From the NCBI RefSeq assembly GCF_017654505.1, contig NC_054537.1:65792645-65856644 (forward strand): DNA of 64,000 nucleotides. The letters are read 5' to 3'. A program made the position numbers and the translations under genes. Source of the DNA: Polyodon spathula. Taxonomy: Eukaryota; Chordata; Actinopteri; Acipenseriformes; Polyodontidae. Positions within the stretch are counted from its first letter, which is position 1. Each line of letters opens with the position of its first letter. The notes beneath the pieces were generated by a model that saw only the letters and a list, made by a program, of their open reading frames with translations, was not told where the DNA came from and ran no database searches. This document shows, piece by piece, positions 11,222 to 33,724 of the stretch.

Positions 11222-12393
11222 TGTTTTTTAGAAGGCTAGCAGTTACAATTTATTCCAGACTAGTTGGAAGGCCAACCAAAATATGTTAATTAGGATAAAA
11301 TAAACAGTACTGTAATGTTCACTTATGTATATGAGCCTGAATGTTGACTGCCTACAGAAGTAGTTTGATAATCACATTCTCTTTGATGTCTTGATTTCCT
11401 TTTGAAGTTTAATTCAGTCAAACACCACATGCTTTTTTTCAGTAATGACAGGTAGATTTCTGGATAAACATATGACTGAATCTTGGGGGTTCTGTTTGCC
11501 AGGGAATGTGTTTCAGGCAAATGCTTTGAAAAGGCAGTTTAAAAAAAAAAATTCTGTACAGTTCCATGAAGTGGGATTGCAAGGAAAAAAAATATGTTTG
11601 CTCCCTTCTGTCACACGGCCAATGGCTATTTCTTTTGTAAACCCCTTTGACACTAATAGATAGATTAGGGTGCTCCGAAGGCCATCACCTCATAAAGTTA
11701 AACTGGTATAAGAACCCTTTTTCATCAGATTTACCTCAGACACCCTGGCTATTAACAGATGTTAAGCGTTGATCGCTTTATAGTCTTATCAGAGTCTGTC
11801 TGAGGCGTAGTTCAGTCAGCTAACTTTTTAGGTTAGGTAAAATTCGCAATTTGAAACAGCACAATTTACTTTATTGGTCACTGGACAGTTTCATTTAAAA
11901 TGCCATAATGGCCTTGATTTATTAAGCTTTTGTTCCATTACAACATTAATGCAGCATTAAAAAAAACAAAACAAAACAAAAAAAAACTCTTTAAATGTGT
12001 CTCGGTAGAGGTAAACAATATCATTATAATGACTTCTGTGTGCTTCGAATTGTTTATTTTTGATTTTAATGGCTTGACTTTAATGGCTTACATTACTTTC
12101 CTGATGAAAGCTTGCATACTTGAAAATGTCTTGTATGCATCGCTCCCACACTCACTACAGTGAGTTATGTAACTGAACATTAGTGTTGAAAAATATGTTC
12201 ATCCAAAGACCTTGATGTTCAGAATACTGTCTTTTAGTTAATTAATTAGGCAGAATACTTTAATTAGGCTATTTTGTTATGAATGTATGCCACTCTTGTT
12301 CAACTTCCATCCTCTAAAATATTACAAGTAGTGGAATCTTTAGTCATATTTTTGTCTTGGAATAATTGCTTGCAGTGAAAGCTGCAAATTTGT

Positions 12394-12395
<2 letters not shown>
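11222..12395. other. THRB intron, no recognised feature
   Basis: AT-rich unique-looking sequence upstream of the TRbeta2 exon. No repeat or exon was recognised. Confidence 0.35.

Positions 12396-12430
<35 letters not shown>
12396..12430. repeat. (CA)n microsatellite
   Basis: About 17 uninterrupted CA units. Confidence 0.95.
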
Positions 12431-12435
<5 letters not shown>

Positions 12436-12791
12436 ATACAAGGGTCATATTGTATTACTTAAAGTAATCCAAGTTAAAAAAAACAAAACAAAAAACACGT
12501 TGCCATATACTGAAAGTTCAAAGCTGTAGATCAGCTAACGGTCTTCATATCTGCCATACTGTTAACACTGTAAAACATGATCAATATGACTGATAGCAGA
12601 TTAGGATGATACAATGTGATTAGGAAAAGCATGCAACAATGGAATCAGTACTCAGCAAGTAAGTAAACAAGCAAGTGTTAAACCAGATTTGGGGATTTCC
12701 TTTAATCCTGTCGTTGTGGTATCCTCCTTTCTGTTTAAGAGTTTATTTAAAACAAAGAAGAAGAAATAAGCTGAGCTTAGTATAATAAGTT

Positions 12792-12815
12792 TATATATAT
12801 ATATATATATATATA
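12792..12815. repeat. (TA)n microsatellite
   Basis: About 12 TA units, ~450 bp upstream of the TRbeta2 start codon. Confidence 0.9.
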
Positions 12816-12819
12816 GTAT

Positions 12820-13262
12820 TAGTATAACAAATTTATATCATTGAAGTACAAGTGTTTTGCAGAGATGTAGCGGACAAGGTCGCAGTGTTTCTTTTGTCTG
12901 GCGGACATCACTACCTGTCTGTCGTCTTAACAAGAATTAGTAACCGTTGCAGATTAGAAACTCAGCCTGTCATAAATCTGTTTCTCTATTTGTTTGAATG
13001 ATTGGGGGGTGGGGGGGAAGTTTACAGAGTTCCCATATATAAAGCGGATTCCAGCACCCAACATGCCGTACCACATATCATTTTTAAACCTATATTCAGA
13101 ATATTTTTTTTTTTTTGCCTTTTATTTATTTATTTTTAAAAAAATTCAAATTAAAGTCAGAAGTAATTTCATTTTTTATACTCAGATTTATATATTTTTT
13201 TTGTATTAAGTTATCTTAATTGGTTGCAAAATAGTGCTCTTTGTCTTTCTCTTTATATAACT
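12820..13262 (+). promoter_or_regulatory. Expected TRbeta2 promoter and 5' UTR region
   Basis: TRbeta2 is made from its own promoter immediately upstream of its specific exon, so this segment should contain it. What is visible is AT-rich sequence, a GGGGGGTGGGGGGG block near 13,004-13,017 and a TTTATATAA element at 13,252-13,260. That element lies too close to the ATG to serve as TATA for it. The exact transcription start cannot be set from the sequence. Confidence 0.3.
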
Positions 13263-23411
<10,149 letters not shown>

Positions 23412-25507
23412 GAACAAGTGGAATAAAGAAATGTCTGCTTTGCGATAACCTTTCTAAACTGCTTTTAGCACTACTGAATGTTATTTCTTTCCATAGTGTA
23501 GGATAGTTTCTGTCAAGACATGGATGAAAACATTCCTTCAATGCGGGTACATGTGAATATAGAGTTTCTCTTGTATAGTATTTGTTGCTAAGTAATTGTG
23601 TTTTTTTTGGTTTTGTTTTGTTTTTTTTTTGGTTTTGTATGGTCTTTTAATAGTAATTGTCGTCATGTATGTGGTCATCAGAAAAAGCTGAAAATTAAAT
23701 TGTTGGCATATGGTTTGTAAATTACTAGTACATACCCACAAATTGTGCAGATGTATTTAATATGTCAATCTGCCCTATCATTCCACTACCATTCAACCCT
23801 TAATCACACTCAAAAACCTTTCCTGTTTGCACAAGTACACAGACAAAAACAACTGACACTGTTTTTATGAGTGCACATACTAAGTGTGTACCAAAAAAAG
23901 CCATGTTTTCCTTGTTGTTTCTAGTAACTGCTAGAAAACTAGTTAACAAACCCTGTTTGCAACAGAAACCCTGAAATGAATATTTTCAAAATATTTAAAT
24001 TAATATTTTGTCTTCTCTGACTTTAGAAAACAGTTTGTGAATCTTTTTATTTTCAACTCTTTGAATGAACTATGGAATGAAAGGTAAAGTGTATTTTGCT
24101 TATTGCTAAAATATGGTGCTTTATGGTGCCAAATATGGGAGAGTGATTATTATAGCTCCTAAAAACACATTTATGCACACTGGCCCAGGTGGTGTTCAAT
24201 GACCTGATTTATTAAAAAGGTCTCATTGCTTGTTTAATCAGCCATGATGTAACAGAAGAATACGCAGCTCAGTTTATTATTGCTCATGTATATTGGTGTG
24301 GCTGCCGATCACTACTTGCCAGATAACCTTGATGCAGCAGAGTGTTAATATTCATGTTTAGGAAGAGGCTTCTGCCAGTTCTGGGTTTTGTTATTCTACC
24401 ATTATTCAAGATTACTTGTTCTGAGAAGTCTGAGTTACACCTTACCTAAAAAAAATCTATTTTAACCAGCAAAGCACGGCTAAAGCAGGGACATACTATA
24501 CTGTACGTTGGGTTAACAAAGCACTCTGTAGCTACATTTTTATATCAAAGATGTAGCATTTTATGTCCAGGAAAATTGTCCTATGCATTTTATTAATTTG
24601 GGGGGCACTATTTTATTAGTATGGGGGGCACTGTAAGGTACAGACTGGTATTGTTTTGTAACAAGTTTGGGATTGATAAGCGGGCATTATCTGGCTGCTG
24701 ACTAAGTCAATTTCTTTAGCTCACTGAGTGCAGTTGCTGTGTTTAAACCCCAACGTCTGCAGAACTGATGGCTACTATTGTAATATTGCTCTGTTCTAAG
24801 AATGAAAACATGGTTAGCCTTGTATGGTTTTTCTCCATCTCTGCTTGTACTTATTCCTAAAAGCCGCTTCTGATTTACGTTTAATTGAAGATGCCTTTTA
24901 TAGCAGTGGAACAACATTATTTACAATGTTCACTGGCAACTGCACACACATGTTTTAATGCAAAGACAATCAGTCAGTAAAGCTAAGAGGTGGGAAACAA
25001 GGTTAAATGTAACCATAAAAATGTAATATATATATTTATATAGCAAATGTAAAAAACAAAAAAAATATTTAGGTATCAGTGATGAAATGCATGTGTGAGT
25101 TGTTGATTAAAGAATGTTGTATATTTTGGATAAAAATATGTTTAAAAGGCCAATGTGAGTATTTGCTTTTAAGCATTGAGTTACTCAAAATATTCAAAAC
25201 GCACCATTAAAAAGCTATTTTACAATATTGAGGATAAAGGTTTGTATATTTTCCAAAGCAGAAGTTATTTTCTACAGATATTTTATGCATATAATGGGCT
25301 CTTCAATGAGACAAAAACAATCTTTTCATGAGGTTTTAGTATAAGAACATTATACAGTGCAGGTACTTGTTATATTCATCAATATCTGTTTCCAATCTTT
25401 TTTAGTATGCCAGAAAAAATGGGTATTGTACAAGGCTGTCAAATATTGTTGGTTTTCAAAGAAAAAAAAATTGACAGCTGTGAGGCTTGGGATTGAGAAT
25501 GACATTA

Positions 25508-25657
25508 TGAGGAGGCTCCTGAGTGGCGCATCCAGTAAGGGCGCTCTGCGTGGGTGCAGGATGCGCCCTATAGCCTGGACGTCGCCGGTTCGAGTCTGGG
25601 CTATTCCACAGCCGACCGTGGACGGGAGTTCCCAGGAGGCGGCACTCAATTGGCTGA

Positions 25658-25684
<27 letters not shown>
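25508..25684 (+). mobile_element. tRNA-derived SINE
   Basis: Shows a pol III A-box-like CTGAGTGGCGCATCCAGTAAG, a B box GGTTCGAGTCT, the body GGCTATTCCACAGCCGACCG, and a poly-A tail (25,659-25,684). The family recurs in reverse at 49,025-49,400, which shares GGTTCGAGTC(C/T)-GGCTAT-CACAGCCGACC. Confidence 0.8.
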
Positions 25685-25688
<4 letters not shown>

Positions 25689-26005
25689 CATGTTGTGTAA
25701 CAAAAAGTTAAAACATTGCACAAGAGGATAATCTGAGATAAGTGGCTCTACCACCTCCTTACAGAAACCCATGGATTTGACCAGCCATAAAGTTGCAAAA
25801 CAACAATCCTAATATTTAAGTGTAAATTATAAATGCTCAAATAAAAAACTTTGTTGCACAAGCTTGTTGGTTTATAGCATGGTTAGAAATGAGGAAACAG
25901 TCAAATGTTGTTGTGACACATACTGTACCTGAGGTTGAACAGTTAAGTATAAAGTTGCACTATTAAGAATTGTTTGTTTGCACTTAAATGTAAATTGGCT
26001 GTGAA

Positions 26006-26011
26006 AATAAA
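26006..26011 (+). terminator. THRB: Candidate distal THRB poly(A) signal
   Basis: AATAAA followed within 25-40 nt by GTGTCTCTTTTTGTTGTCT, a GU/U-rich downstream element. Confidence 0.45.
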
Positions 26012-26459
26012 GATGGATTGGAAAACATTAGTGTCTCTTTTTGTTGTCTATTCAAATGTCTTAAATGTGCTCAAGGGACAGGCTGCGCTGATAGCTGCAC
26101 ACAGGCAGCTCTGGTTTTCCCAGTCACACGTGGCTGATGGGCAAATCGCCTCTGTTGGATGTCCCTATTACAGCATGGCATATGTTTGGTCCCACGATGG
26201 ACGAGATAATGCAGCACTCTCACCCTGCACGCGGGAATCCACAAAGGAGCTGCCTGTCTCATGGGTTTGACCCCACTACCTGTCCTGTGGCAGTTATACT
26301 GCAGTTTTTCAGAACCTCTTTGACGAGGGGAAAACCCCCTCCATGTTAATGGTCTATCTGGCAGCCATTTCAGCTTGCCAGGTCAAAATTGACTTGGACT
26401 CCCCAGGAGCTCATTTCATGGCATGGCAATTTTTAAAAGGGGCTCCACAAGTTCAGCCT

Positions 26460-27170
26460 ACTGTGAAGGACAGAGTTCCTTGCTGGAGGTTAAACATGTG
26501 CTTAATGCACTCATGAAGCCCCCATTTGAGCCCATGCATTTAGCTGAGCTGAAATATTTATCGCTCAAAGCAGCTTTCTAGCTTGCTATCACCTCCGCAA
26601 AGTGGGTCAGTAAGATGCAGACATTCACCATTCCAAAAGCCTGCTTAATTTTTACAGAGGCTAGGACAAAGGTTACGCTCCATACCAAAAATTGCCTTTC
26701 TGCCGAAGACTATCTTGGCATGTCATGTCAACCAGTTAGTGGAATTGGAGGCTTTCCATCTACCTCCTTTCCAGTCTGACAGGGAGCTGCAGCTTCATAC
26801 ACTGTGCCCAGTGCAGACCCTGGTGTACTACGCTGACAAGACAAGAAGTTGAAGGCAGTCTGAACATTTTTTTGTCTGCTATGAGACTAAATCAAGTGGT
26901 CAAGCCCTGTCTAAGCAGAGGCTGTCCAAATGGATAGCAAACACAGTCAGGACTGCCTGTGAGCTGGCAAACTTGCCCCATCCAAAAAAGCTCACTGCCC
27001 ATTCCACCATGGGCAAGGCAACTTGTGGGCTTTATTCCAGGGTGCATCTGAAAAGGACATATGCAATGCAGCAGTGTGGTCTACTCCCCATACCTTTCCT
27101 AGGTTCTCCAGACTGAATGTCGTGGATCCTCAAAACTCTGGTTTTGGAACAAGAGTGTTAAGGGCGTCTT
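26460..27170 (+). pseudogene. DIRS tyrosine recombinase remnant
   Basis: Family-like motifs in changing frames are LPPFQSDRELQLHTLCPVQ, SGQALSKQRLSKWIANTVR, LTAHSTMGKAT and FPRFSRLNV, ending with SGFGTRVLRAS. From family knowledge, the HST-segment normally carries the catalytic Arg after HST and the last segment the Tyr nucleophile (F-Y-R-L). Here these read Met and Ser, and stops and frameshifts are present. Confidence 0.72.
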
Positions 27171-27379
27171 CTCAGTCGACCCTTACAACACAGGCATAGA
27201 AGTGAGTTTCTCCCTCAATTTTTTCACCCTAGCTAGTTGTTACTGAGGTTCCGTATGGTAACACACAAGACAGCCTCTCAGCTTAGCCTTGTAGCTTTCC
27301 AGTCGTTCTGCAATCTTGCCCTTGTGACAGCTTTGATACAGTTACCCATATGGTAATGGTTACATTTCATATTTAAAAG

Positions 27380-27655
27380 GGAACGTTAGGTTACTATCAT
27401 AACCCTGGTTCCCTTAAATAGAAATGTAACCATTAACCTTCAAGGACAGTGCATCCATGACTGCAGCAGGCTTGAAGGAAAGACGACGCAGAGGTCTGTG
27501 AGTCCAGTACTTTTATGCCCTCTGTGGTGGGCAATAACTCTGTCACAGGCTCTGCCAGCAGTTTTGATATATCAATATTCAGGATTCAGGTCTTTAGGAG
27601 GTAAATACCCATTTGGTAATGGTTACATTTCTATTTGAGGGAACCAGGGTAATGT
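27380..27655 (+). repeat. DIRS 3' terminal unit, third copy
   Basis: Opens with GGGAACGTTAGGTTACTATC and the reverse-complement block ATAGAAATGTAACCATTAAC. Closes with GGTTACATTTCTATTTGAGG and GGAACCAGGGTAATG. Confidence 0.7.
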
Positions 27656-30600
27656 TTTCAGTATTATTGTAGTTTTTGTGTTTAGTATATACAGATTTTC
27701 AAATCCCAAATGATAGTCAATAGCAAAGGGATTTTACAGTTTTAAGTTTACAAACAAGGCCTCTTAAATTAGTGTGATCAGATGTGACCAAAAAAGAAAA
27801 ATAAATAAGATCTCAGATCAAAAGTACCTGTATCAAAAAGTGTAAGAACCAGATAGAAAAACAAGAAAACTAATTTATTAAACTAATGTCCATCAATAAG
27901 CATACTAATTTATAGTATATAACAGGTTTTTAAATTGGTTGCATGATTTCAGGTAAATATCAGTTGTTAAACTGGACAACCTTTTTCAAGCATGTCAATT
28001 TAAAATGCCAATGCATGGTATATTTGTTTTTCAAACCTAGTACTTAACCAGCTATGCATAGGAGAGGATGGAAGCTAAGGACTGAGCATATGAACTTTAC
28101 ATTTTCATCATATACACAGCGGTAAGTCACCCAGGGTTTGACACTTTGGTCTAAGCTACATTAACACCCAGTTGGCCATTTAAGATGTTTTTGGCCCTCT
28201 TAAAACAAGCATTGGTTTGTAAGCCTGTAAATAGTATTTTCTAAAGCATGATGTGCCCAGAGTAACATACATCCGTGACTCTCCCCTTTCCTCTCACACT
28301 CACCAGGGAGGCTTGAGAGAAAGAATGCGAGAGGTGAGGGTTTAAGCCTCTGTAGCTGTACCTAATTGACTATTTCATGGCGCCAGAGGTATGGCCTGGG
28401 CTAACGTAGGTCAGCAATCACTTAAGAGTAACAAGTATTTAACGTGCTTTTTAAGATAAATTATAAGTGTAAAACATATCTGCTTGTAATCTAAAATATG
28501 TGACAATCTGTGCATTTCAGGGCAGTAGAAACCAAAGAGACTAAATCGAAAAGCGAGCACAGACATTTTTTCTTTTGTTTCTAAAATCTGTTTGGCTGCT
28601 TAAATTGACAATTTTCTACATTTTATTCTTAAATGTTTTGCTTCCATTTCAAATATATTAATACATTCAGCATTAAGGTGTTTTTTTTTTTTTTTAAACT
28701 GTTCTGAGATAATGTGCATGAGCATTTTGTTAATTCATGATCTAAATTGAAATCGTCATGTTTTAAAGCAAGAACGGTATTGCATCAAGTGATACTCTAA
28801 CATTGTGGCCTGACAATTTTTATGTTAATCACTAGGTACTTATCTTGATTGAGGTCCCAAAAAGGTTAATACTGGTGTTTTTAGTTTGATTTGTGTTATG
28901 AGTGGGGAGTTTAGCATTCTGCACTGTTAATGCATTTTGCCACTGAAGCGCTGTAGTTGCAGACATCATAAAAGGTAAGGTGCAAAATCTTGGAAAGTGG
29001 AATCTAAAACCTTTTACTCTTTAAATTGTGTGGAACAAATCATTAAACGTGTTAGCCTATAGGCGTATTTTGGGGGATGAGATCTGGGGCTCCACCCTGC
29101 TTTCCCTGTCAATGTTCTCCTATTTAATTCTGAATCTCACTGTTTTCATTTTGTTTTCTCCCCCTCCTTCCTCCTCCTTCCCATGTTGCCATTGCATCAA
29201 GATCTCATCTGGGGGTAAATGAGGCTCATTTCCCCGACCTCTATGGCCACCACCACCCGCGCCTCCTCCGAGAAGGGGTTCTCACTGCTTGAGTCACAGG
29301 GTACCCCTGGCCACACATTATCCTTTAGCAATCCCTGCTCTTTATCTTACTCAAATTGAGACTGGGCTCTATTCACAGCTCTCTATTCTATCATTCCTTT
29401 TCCAGGTTCTTCAGTTCAAGAGTTTATTCCTCATGGGCTCCGCCAAGCCAATCTATTTTATGTGTTTTCTGGTTCCCGAGGCTGATGAACAGCCTGCCTT
29501 CGAGACCACTCTCTCTCCTCTGGCCAAGAAGGCTCCCGCCGGTCGGGAACCTCTTTCCTTTCCAACACTATCCCCTGAGGCCACTCCTCAAACTACCTCC
29601 AAGTAACGACCTTTCACCCTTGCCCCGTGAAATACATATTATCAAAAAGCGGATGCAATTACGGAGACCACCTCAATTGCAATTTTAAGTCTCTGTAATT
29701 GTTAAATTTTACCTTCTGTGTTAAATGGGTTATTTCCAAACCAGGGCCTATATTTTTCACTGTGGGTAAAATGTAGGCAAGCTGCCCACTCCATAGTAAA
29801 TGTATGACACAGGCAATTTTCCCACAGTAGAAAATCTGTCTCAATGTCTTTGTTCCATATTCTTTATTGTTTAACTGAACTAAATAAACCCCCTTCAAGT
29901 CCAAAAACCATGCTTAAAAGCTTACTTTAAATGCTATTGCATGTTTCCAGAAGCTGCATCAGAATTCTGAACTGTCATGTAACGTAGTTATGTGGCAGCC
30001 AATGGCCACTTTGTCAGATATTAATGCATATATGTATGGGGAAATGGTACAGTTGAGCAAAATATCAGAATAATTTCTATTTGTTCTGTACAAGGGTGAG
30101 GCACCAATGTTCACTAGGACAGTTTGGAACAGTTCTTTTTTAAAAAAAAATTAACCTGTTTAGCCCTAATGGTGAAACTATGTGACTCTCATCAGAAACC
30201 AGGTCTTGTTGCCTTACCAGTTTAAATTATCGTACAATACATGTTCATCCCTCTCAACAGCATTCTTGACTGTGAACTTACACCCATTGTTCTAGTGATT
30301 GATAGTGATATAAAGTTTTAAAAGGTATGCAGTACAATTTCTTATGAATTATTGTAGAAATACAGTCTATAAGCATGTAGGTCTATTTCTCAAAATCAAA
30401 TTACACATGAATAATGTTTTTTTTTTTTTTTTATCAACCCAAAGCACTTAAAATACATTTACAATTAATTCTTATTTGAACCATTTTAAATGTAGTGCAG
30501 TTAAATCAATAAAATACTTGCATCTACACATGTACAGTAATTCAAGCTCAGTTGATTCTAGCGACCAGCCTGCTTGGATTGTGTTTGCTGTTTGCAGTCA

Positions 30601-30930
30601 GAAGGAAGAAAATAGCGATTTATTCAGTAAAAATGAATGCTTGCTTGCTGATGTAACTACATTAGCTGGTTGAAGGAATTAATTTTCAAAAGTGTTCGGA
30701 GCTGTGGTGGATTGAAGTGCATTTTGATAGCATGTAAACTAGAACAGCTCTAGACCTGCAGGACAGTATAAATTGGCAAACAGTGTCTTAGAATGCCAGC
30801 CGTTCTAAGCGCCAGCCATTGAAGGACCTCATTTCCAAGGGCAGTCTGAGCTGTGGCAGTCAGAGCGAGAACAGGTGGAGTGAGGACCTTTTCCAAATCC
30901 CTCCCAATGACTACTAGAGGCCTCATTCCC
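27656..30930. other. Intergenic, THRB-NR1D2, no gene recognised
   Basis: Mostly AT-rich. A less AT-rich patch at about 29,050-29,620 carries two open frames (105 and 110 codons) without motifs. A T run lies near 28,680. Nothing supports a gene. Confidence 0.4.
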
Positions 30931-31109
30931 ACTCTGACACCTAATGCCTGGATCCCCTGGACAAAGCATGCTCACTCTTTCTCCACTCCCTGAATAAACA
31001 CTGGTAAGTAGCTGCTGCAGATACCGCTGCTAACTCCTTCTCCCCCTATGCTGCCTGCTACACATTTGTATATCTCCTTTTTCAATTGTCATTCTTTGAT
31101 TAACAAATC

Positions 31110-31985
31110 ACTGCTTCTTAGTGAACTCATAACTGATGCCAACCTTGATCTTCTCTATCTAGCTGAAACCTGGCACTGCTGTTATTGTTAATTCTGTGCT
31201 TGCTTCCTCGGCTCTTTCTTTGCCAGCTTTTTCTTCATTTGAGCATCTCGCCATCAAGCTCCCCTCTCCCATGTCCCTCACCCTTACTGTTTTCTACTGT
31301 TCACCTAAGAATAACTCTGCTCATTTTTCGGAATTCCTCACCCTCGTCTGCACTTCTACTGACAAAATCCTACTCCCAGGTGACTTCAACATTCATGTTG
31401 ACTTGCTCTCAATCTGTCAATGTCCCCACTCACACCCAAGGACACACCCAGGATCTGCTCATCACCAGGGGCCTTGACCTCTCAAATCTCTCTGTCTCAT
31501 ATATCTCTCTCTGACCATTTCCTACTCACTGCCAATATCAATCTTCTTGCTCCTTCCTCTGCTACCGATACTGTTATTTCTTTCCGTCCCAAGAATCTGC
31601 TCAATCCTCTGAAACTGTCAGAATGTGTCTCTTCATCCCTTCTAACTGGTACTCTCCCGTCCTCAGTTGATGATGCAGTGACCCTCTAAAACACCATCCT
31701 TACTCAGATCATCGACACTTTTGCCCCAGTTACAACCAGAACGGTCAAGAAAGATGGTCACTGCTCATGGTACACTGTTGAACTTCAATTGCTTAAGTCT
31801 GCCTGATACAAGTTTGAGCGCAAGTGGAGGTCATCTGGACTAATGATTCACAGAGAGATCTGGACCGACCATTTCCGTAGCTAAAGGGTGTGCTCACCGC
31901 CACCAGGGTGAAGTACTTCTCTGAAATCATAACTATGGGACATGGTAAATCCAATGTTCTCTTTAACCTGTTAAACCCCCAGCCT
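31110..31985 (+). pseudogene. L2-like endonuclease and linker remnant
   Basis: Readable pieces are NLDLLYLAETWH (endonuclease start), LSHISLSDHFLLTANI (the SDH box), SSVDDAVTL and DTFAPVTTRTVKKDG. Their order matches ORF2 of L2-type LINEs. Stops and frame changes prevent expression. Confidence 0.7.
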
Positions 31986-32818
31986 CCCACAGGCAATTTT
32001 TGCCTGGAGGGCTATGACTTTAAATAACTCACATTATTTTCAAACAGCACAGGCATGGTTCAGGGCTTAAATTCAAGGTAACCCCCTGGCCATTAGGATT
32101 AAAACCTCAGATTTGATATAAGTCTTACTCAGTACCACGCTGGAAGGAGATATCCAGAAAAAAAAACATCACCTTGTAGCACATGAAAAGAGCCAGATTT
32201 TTTTCCAGTGCTTCCCCAACATGTCTAATACACTGAATACAAATCTGAAACTGATTGAATAAAGGGATGAAATTCTACATGAGTTTTTACAAAGCTAGGC
32301 CCAAGAGTCCCCAAACCTCTCCAAAAATTAATATTGTGTAAATCTCTATGGCCAGTCATACAATAGTTTCTTGAGCAAGTTCTAAAAGGGAGGTTACCTT
32401 CTGGCAGCTCACATGCTATACATTGCCACATGAATTAAATTTTGTAATCCTCTTTTTTACTTATTTGTCCAATATTTCATTCAAAAGGTGGTCTTTTTGG
32501 AGAGCTTTGGTGTGCCCAAAATGTATCCATGATGAGTATGCATGACACATACTCTCAGTTCATATGCCACAACTGTCAGGCACATTGCTCTCACATAACT
32601 GTGTGTTTGTGCAGGAGAATGTTGCTACTGAGATTTTTTTTGTAGCTCTGAATTTTCAATACCTGACTGTATTTTTGTTACTCACTTGCTTGAAAGTATG
32701 TAAATGTCAAGAAGCAAAATAATGATTTTTTTTTTCCAAAATAAAGTGGTTACACTCATTCAAACACTGCTGACAGGTGAACATGTGTTGATTATTGGAT
32801 AAAGGCATCTGCTAAATG

Positions 32819-32843
32819 TAATAATAATAATAATAATAATAAT
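32819..32843. repeat. (AAT)n microsatellite
   Basis: About eight AAT units. Confidence 0.9.
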
Positions 32844-33083
32844 GAACATCAATGAGAAAATAATAAAGACGGTCGGGAAGCAACAATTACTTCTTGCAAC
32901 TTGTATTACATCGTAAAGATCAGGGACCGTATACAGCAGCACAGCACAGATGAGACATGGTGTTGCTATTTACTATGCAATAAAAAATTGTTAAAAAAAA
33001 TTTATTTCTATGTGCCCCTTGAGAGTCAAATGGTTGCATTTTCTAATAACATTTACAGTAAAAATGCATATTGAAAATTACGC

Positions 33084-33144
<61 letters not shown>
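33084..33144. repeat. (AAT)n microsatellite
   Basis: About twenty AAT units. On the minus strand it reads as a poly-Leu run in one frame, which is spurious. Confidence 0.95.
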
Positions 33145-33146
<2 letters not shown>

Positions 33147-33724
33147 GTAGTGTGGATCCATTAAACTTACAAATCCTGAACAGGCTCCAATCCATCTTCA
33201 AATGCTGCTTCACAGACACTGAATCAGAGCTCTCCAACCCAGAAACTTGATCATTTTCGCCGTCACTTTCACTATTATTCATCTCCTCCAAAACTTCAAA
33301 AAGACTGAATCGACTTCTTTTGGGATGCTTTGGAACACTGCTTGCCATTTTTCGATTTTATAAATTTTACAAATTGAAAAATGATCAGACAATGGTAAGA
33401 AACCTTGACCCTAAGTGCGTAATGCTGAGCTCTTACTTGCAAATATGTGTCCTGTTTACATACGCACATCACTTCAATGGATTAGGCTACAAACAAAGTC
33501 AAGGTATGATTGGACAACTTGTGACCTCCCCTACAATGTGATCAGGGAGATTTCACCATCAACAGATACATGTAAGGCCAGAGCAGCAAAACGCACCGCT
33601 AGTCGATCAGAGTTGTTTTTGAACCGTGAGGTACTAGACACAGTGCAAAGGGAATATCTCAGCGGTGAAATGGTGTATTCGAAAGACCCAGACCCAGTTT
33701 ACTACTTGACCACCTTGACTCTCC

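Larger units (their letters stand above)
23412..26030 (+). other. THRB: Probable THRB 3' untranslated region
   Basis: Unique-looking AT-rich sequence after the stop codon, interrupted by a SINE at 25.5-25.7 kb. AATAAA signals at 25,840-25,845 and 26,006-26,011 are each followed by T/GT-rich sequence, and the downstream DIRS copy begins right after the second. An AATAAA at 23,422-23,427 is only 10 nt past the stop and is probably not used. The true end needs transcript data. Confidence 0.5.
26065..27655 (+). mobile_element. DIRS-like retrotransposon, copy lacking RT
   Basis: Begins near the end of the RNase H/linker part, continues through a tyrosine recombinase remnant (about 26,460-27,170) and ends in the same 3' terminal unit as the other two copies. 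The RT region seen at 16.7-17.2 kb is absent. It lies just past the probable THRB poly(A) site. The two copies are complementary deletions of one family. Confidence 0.78.
31986..33724. mobile_element. Unclassified insertion within the L2-like LINE
   Basis: The L2 reading stops near 31,980 and resumes near 33,725. The inserted part holds AAT microsatellites and a minus-strand open frame (33,348-33,043) starting MASSVPKHPKRSRFSLFEVL with an acidic, Ser-rich follow-up. This vaguely recalls the start of piggyBac-type transposases but carries no catalytic motif. Clear terminal repeats were not found. Confidence 0.35.

Noticed and set aside
11187..12430. Tandem repeats examined as a possible CRISPR array
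   Set aside because: They are simple tetranucleotide and dinucleotide microsatellites with no spacers, in a vertebrate genome.
13224..13262. In-frame upstream Met giving a 13-residue longer TRbeta2
   Set aside because: The family start is MNYC at 13,263, and the extra residues have no known counterpart. Without cap-site data the conserved start is preferred.
23422..23427. AATAAA ten bases after the THRB stop codon
   Set aside because: It is too close to the stop to give a normal 3' UTR; later signals with GU-rich downstream sequence are better.
25357..25772. Overlapping 124-140-codon frames on both strands
   Set aside because: They are produced by the SINE and its poly-A tail (poly-Lys or poly-Phe runs).
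30750..30932. Minus-strand frame with an ALTATA motif recalling RecQ helicases
   Set aside because: Only one short motif, no other helicase motif, and it lies at the edge of an L2-like LINE. Chance resemblance is more likely.
33043..33348. Possible transposase gene with a poly-Leu tail
   Set aside because: The poly-Leu is the AAT microsatellite, and only ~60 residues are non-repetitive. It is kept only as a hint for the inserted segment.
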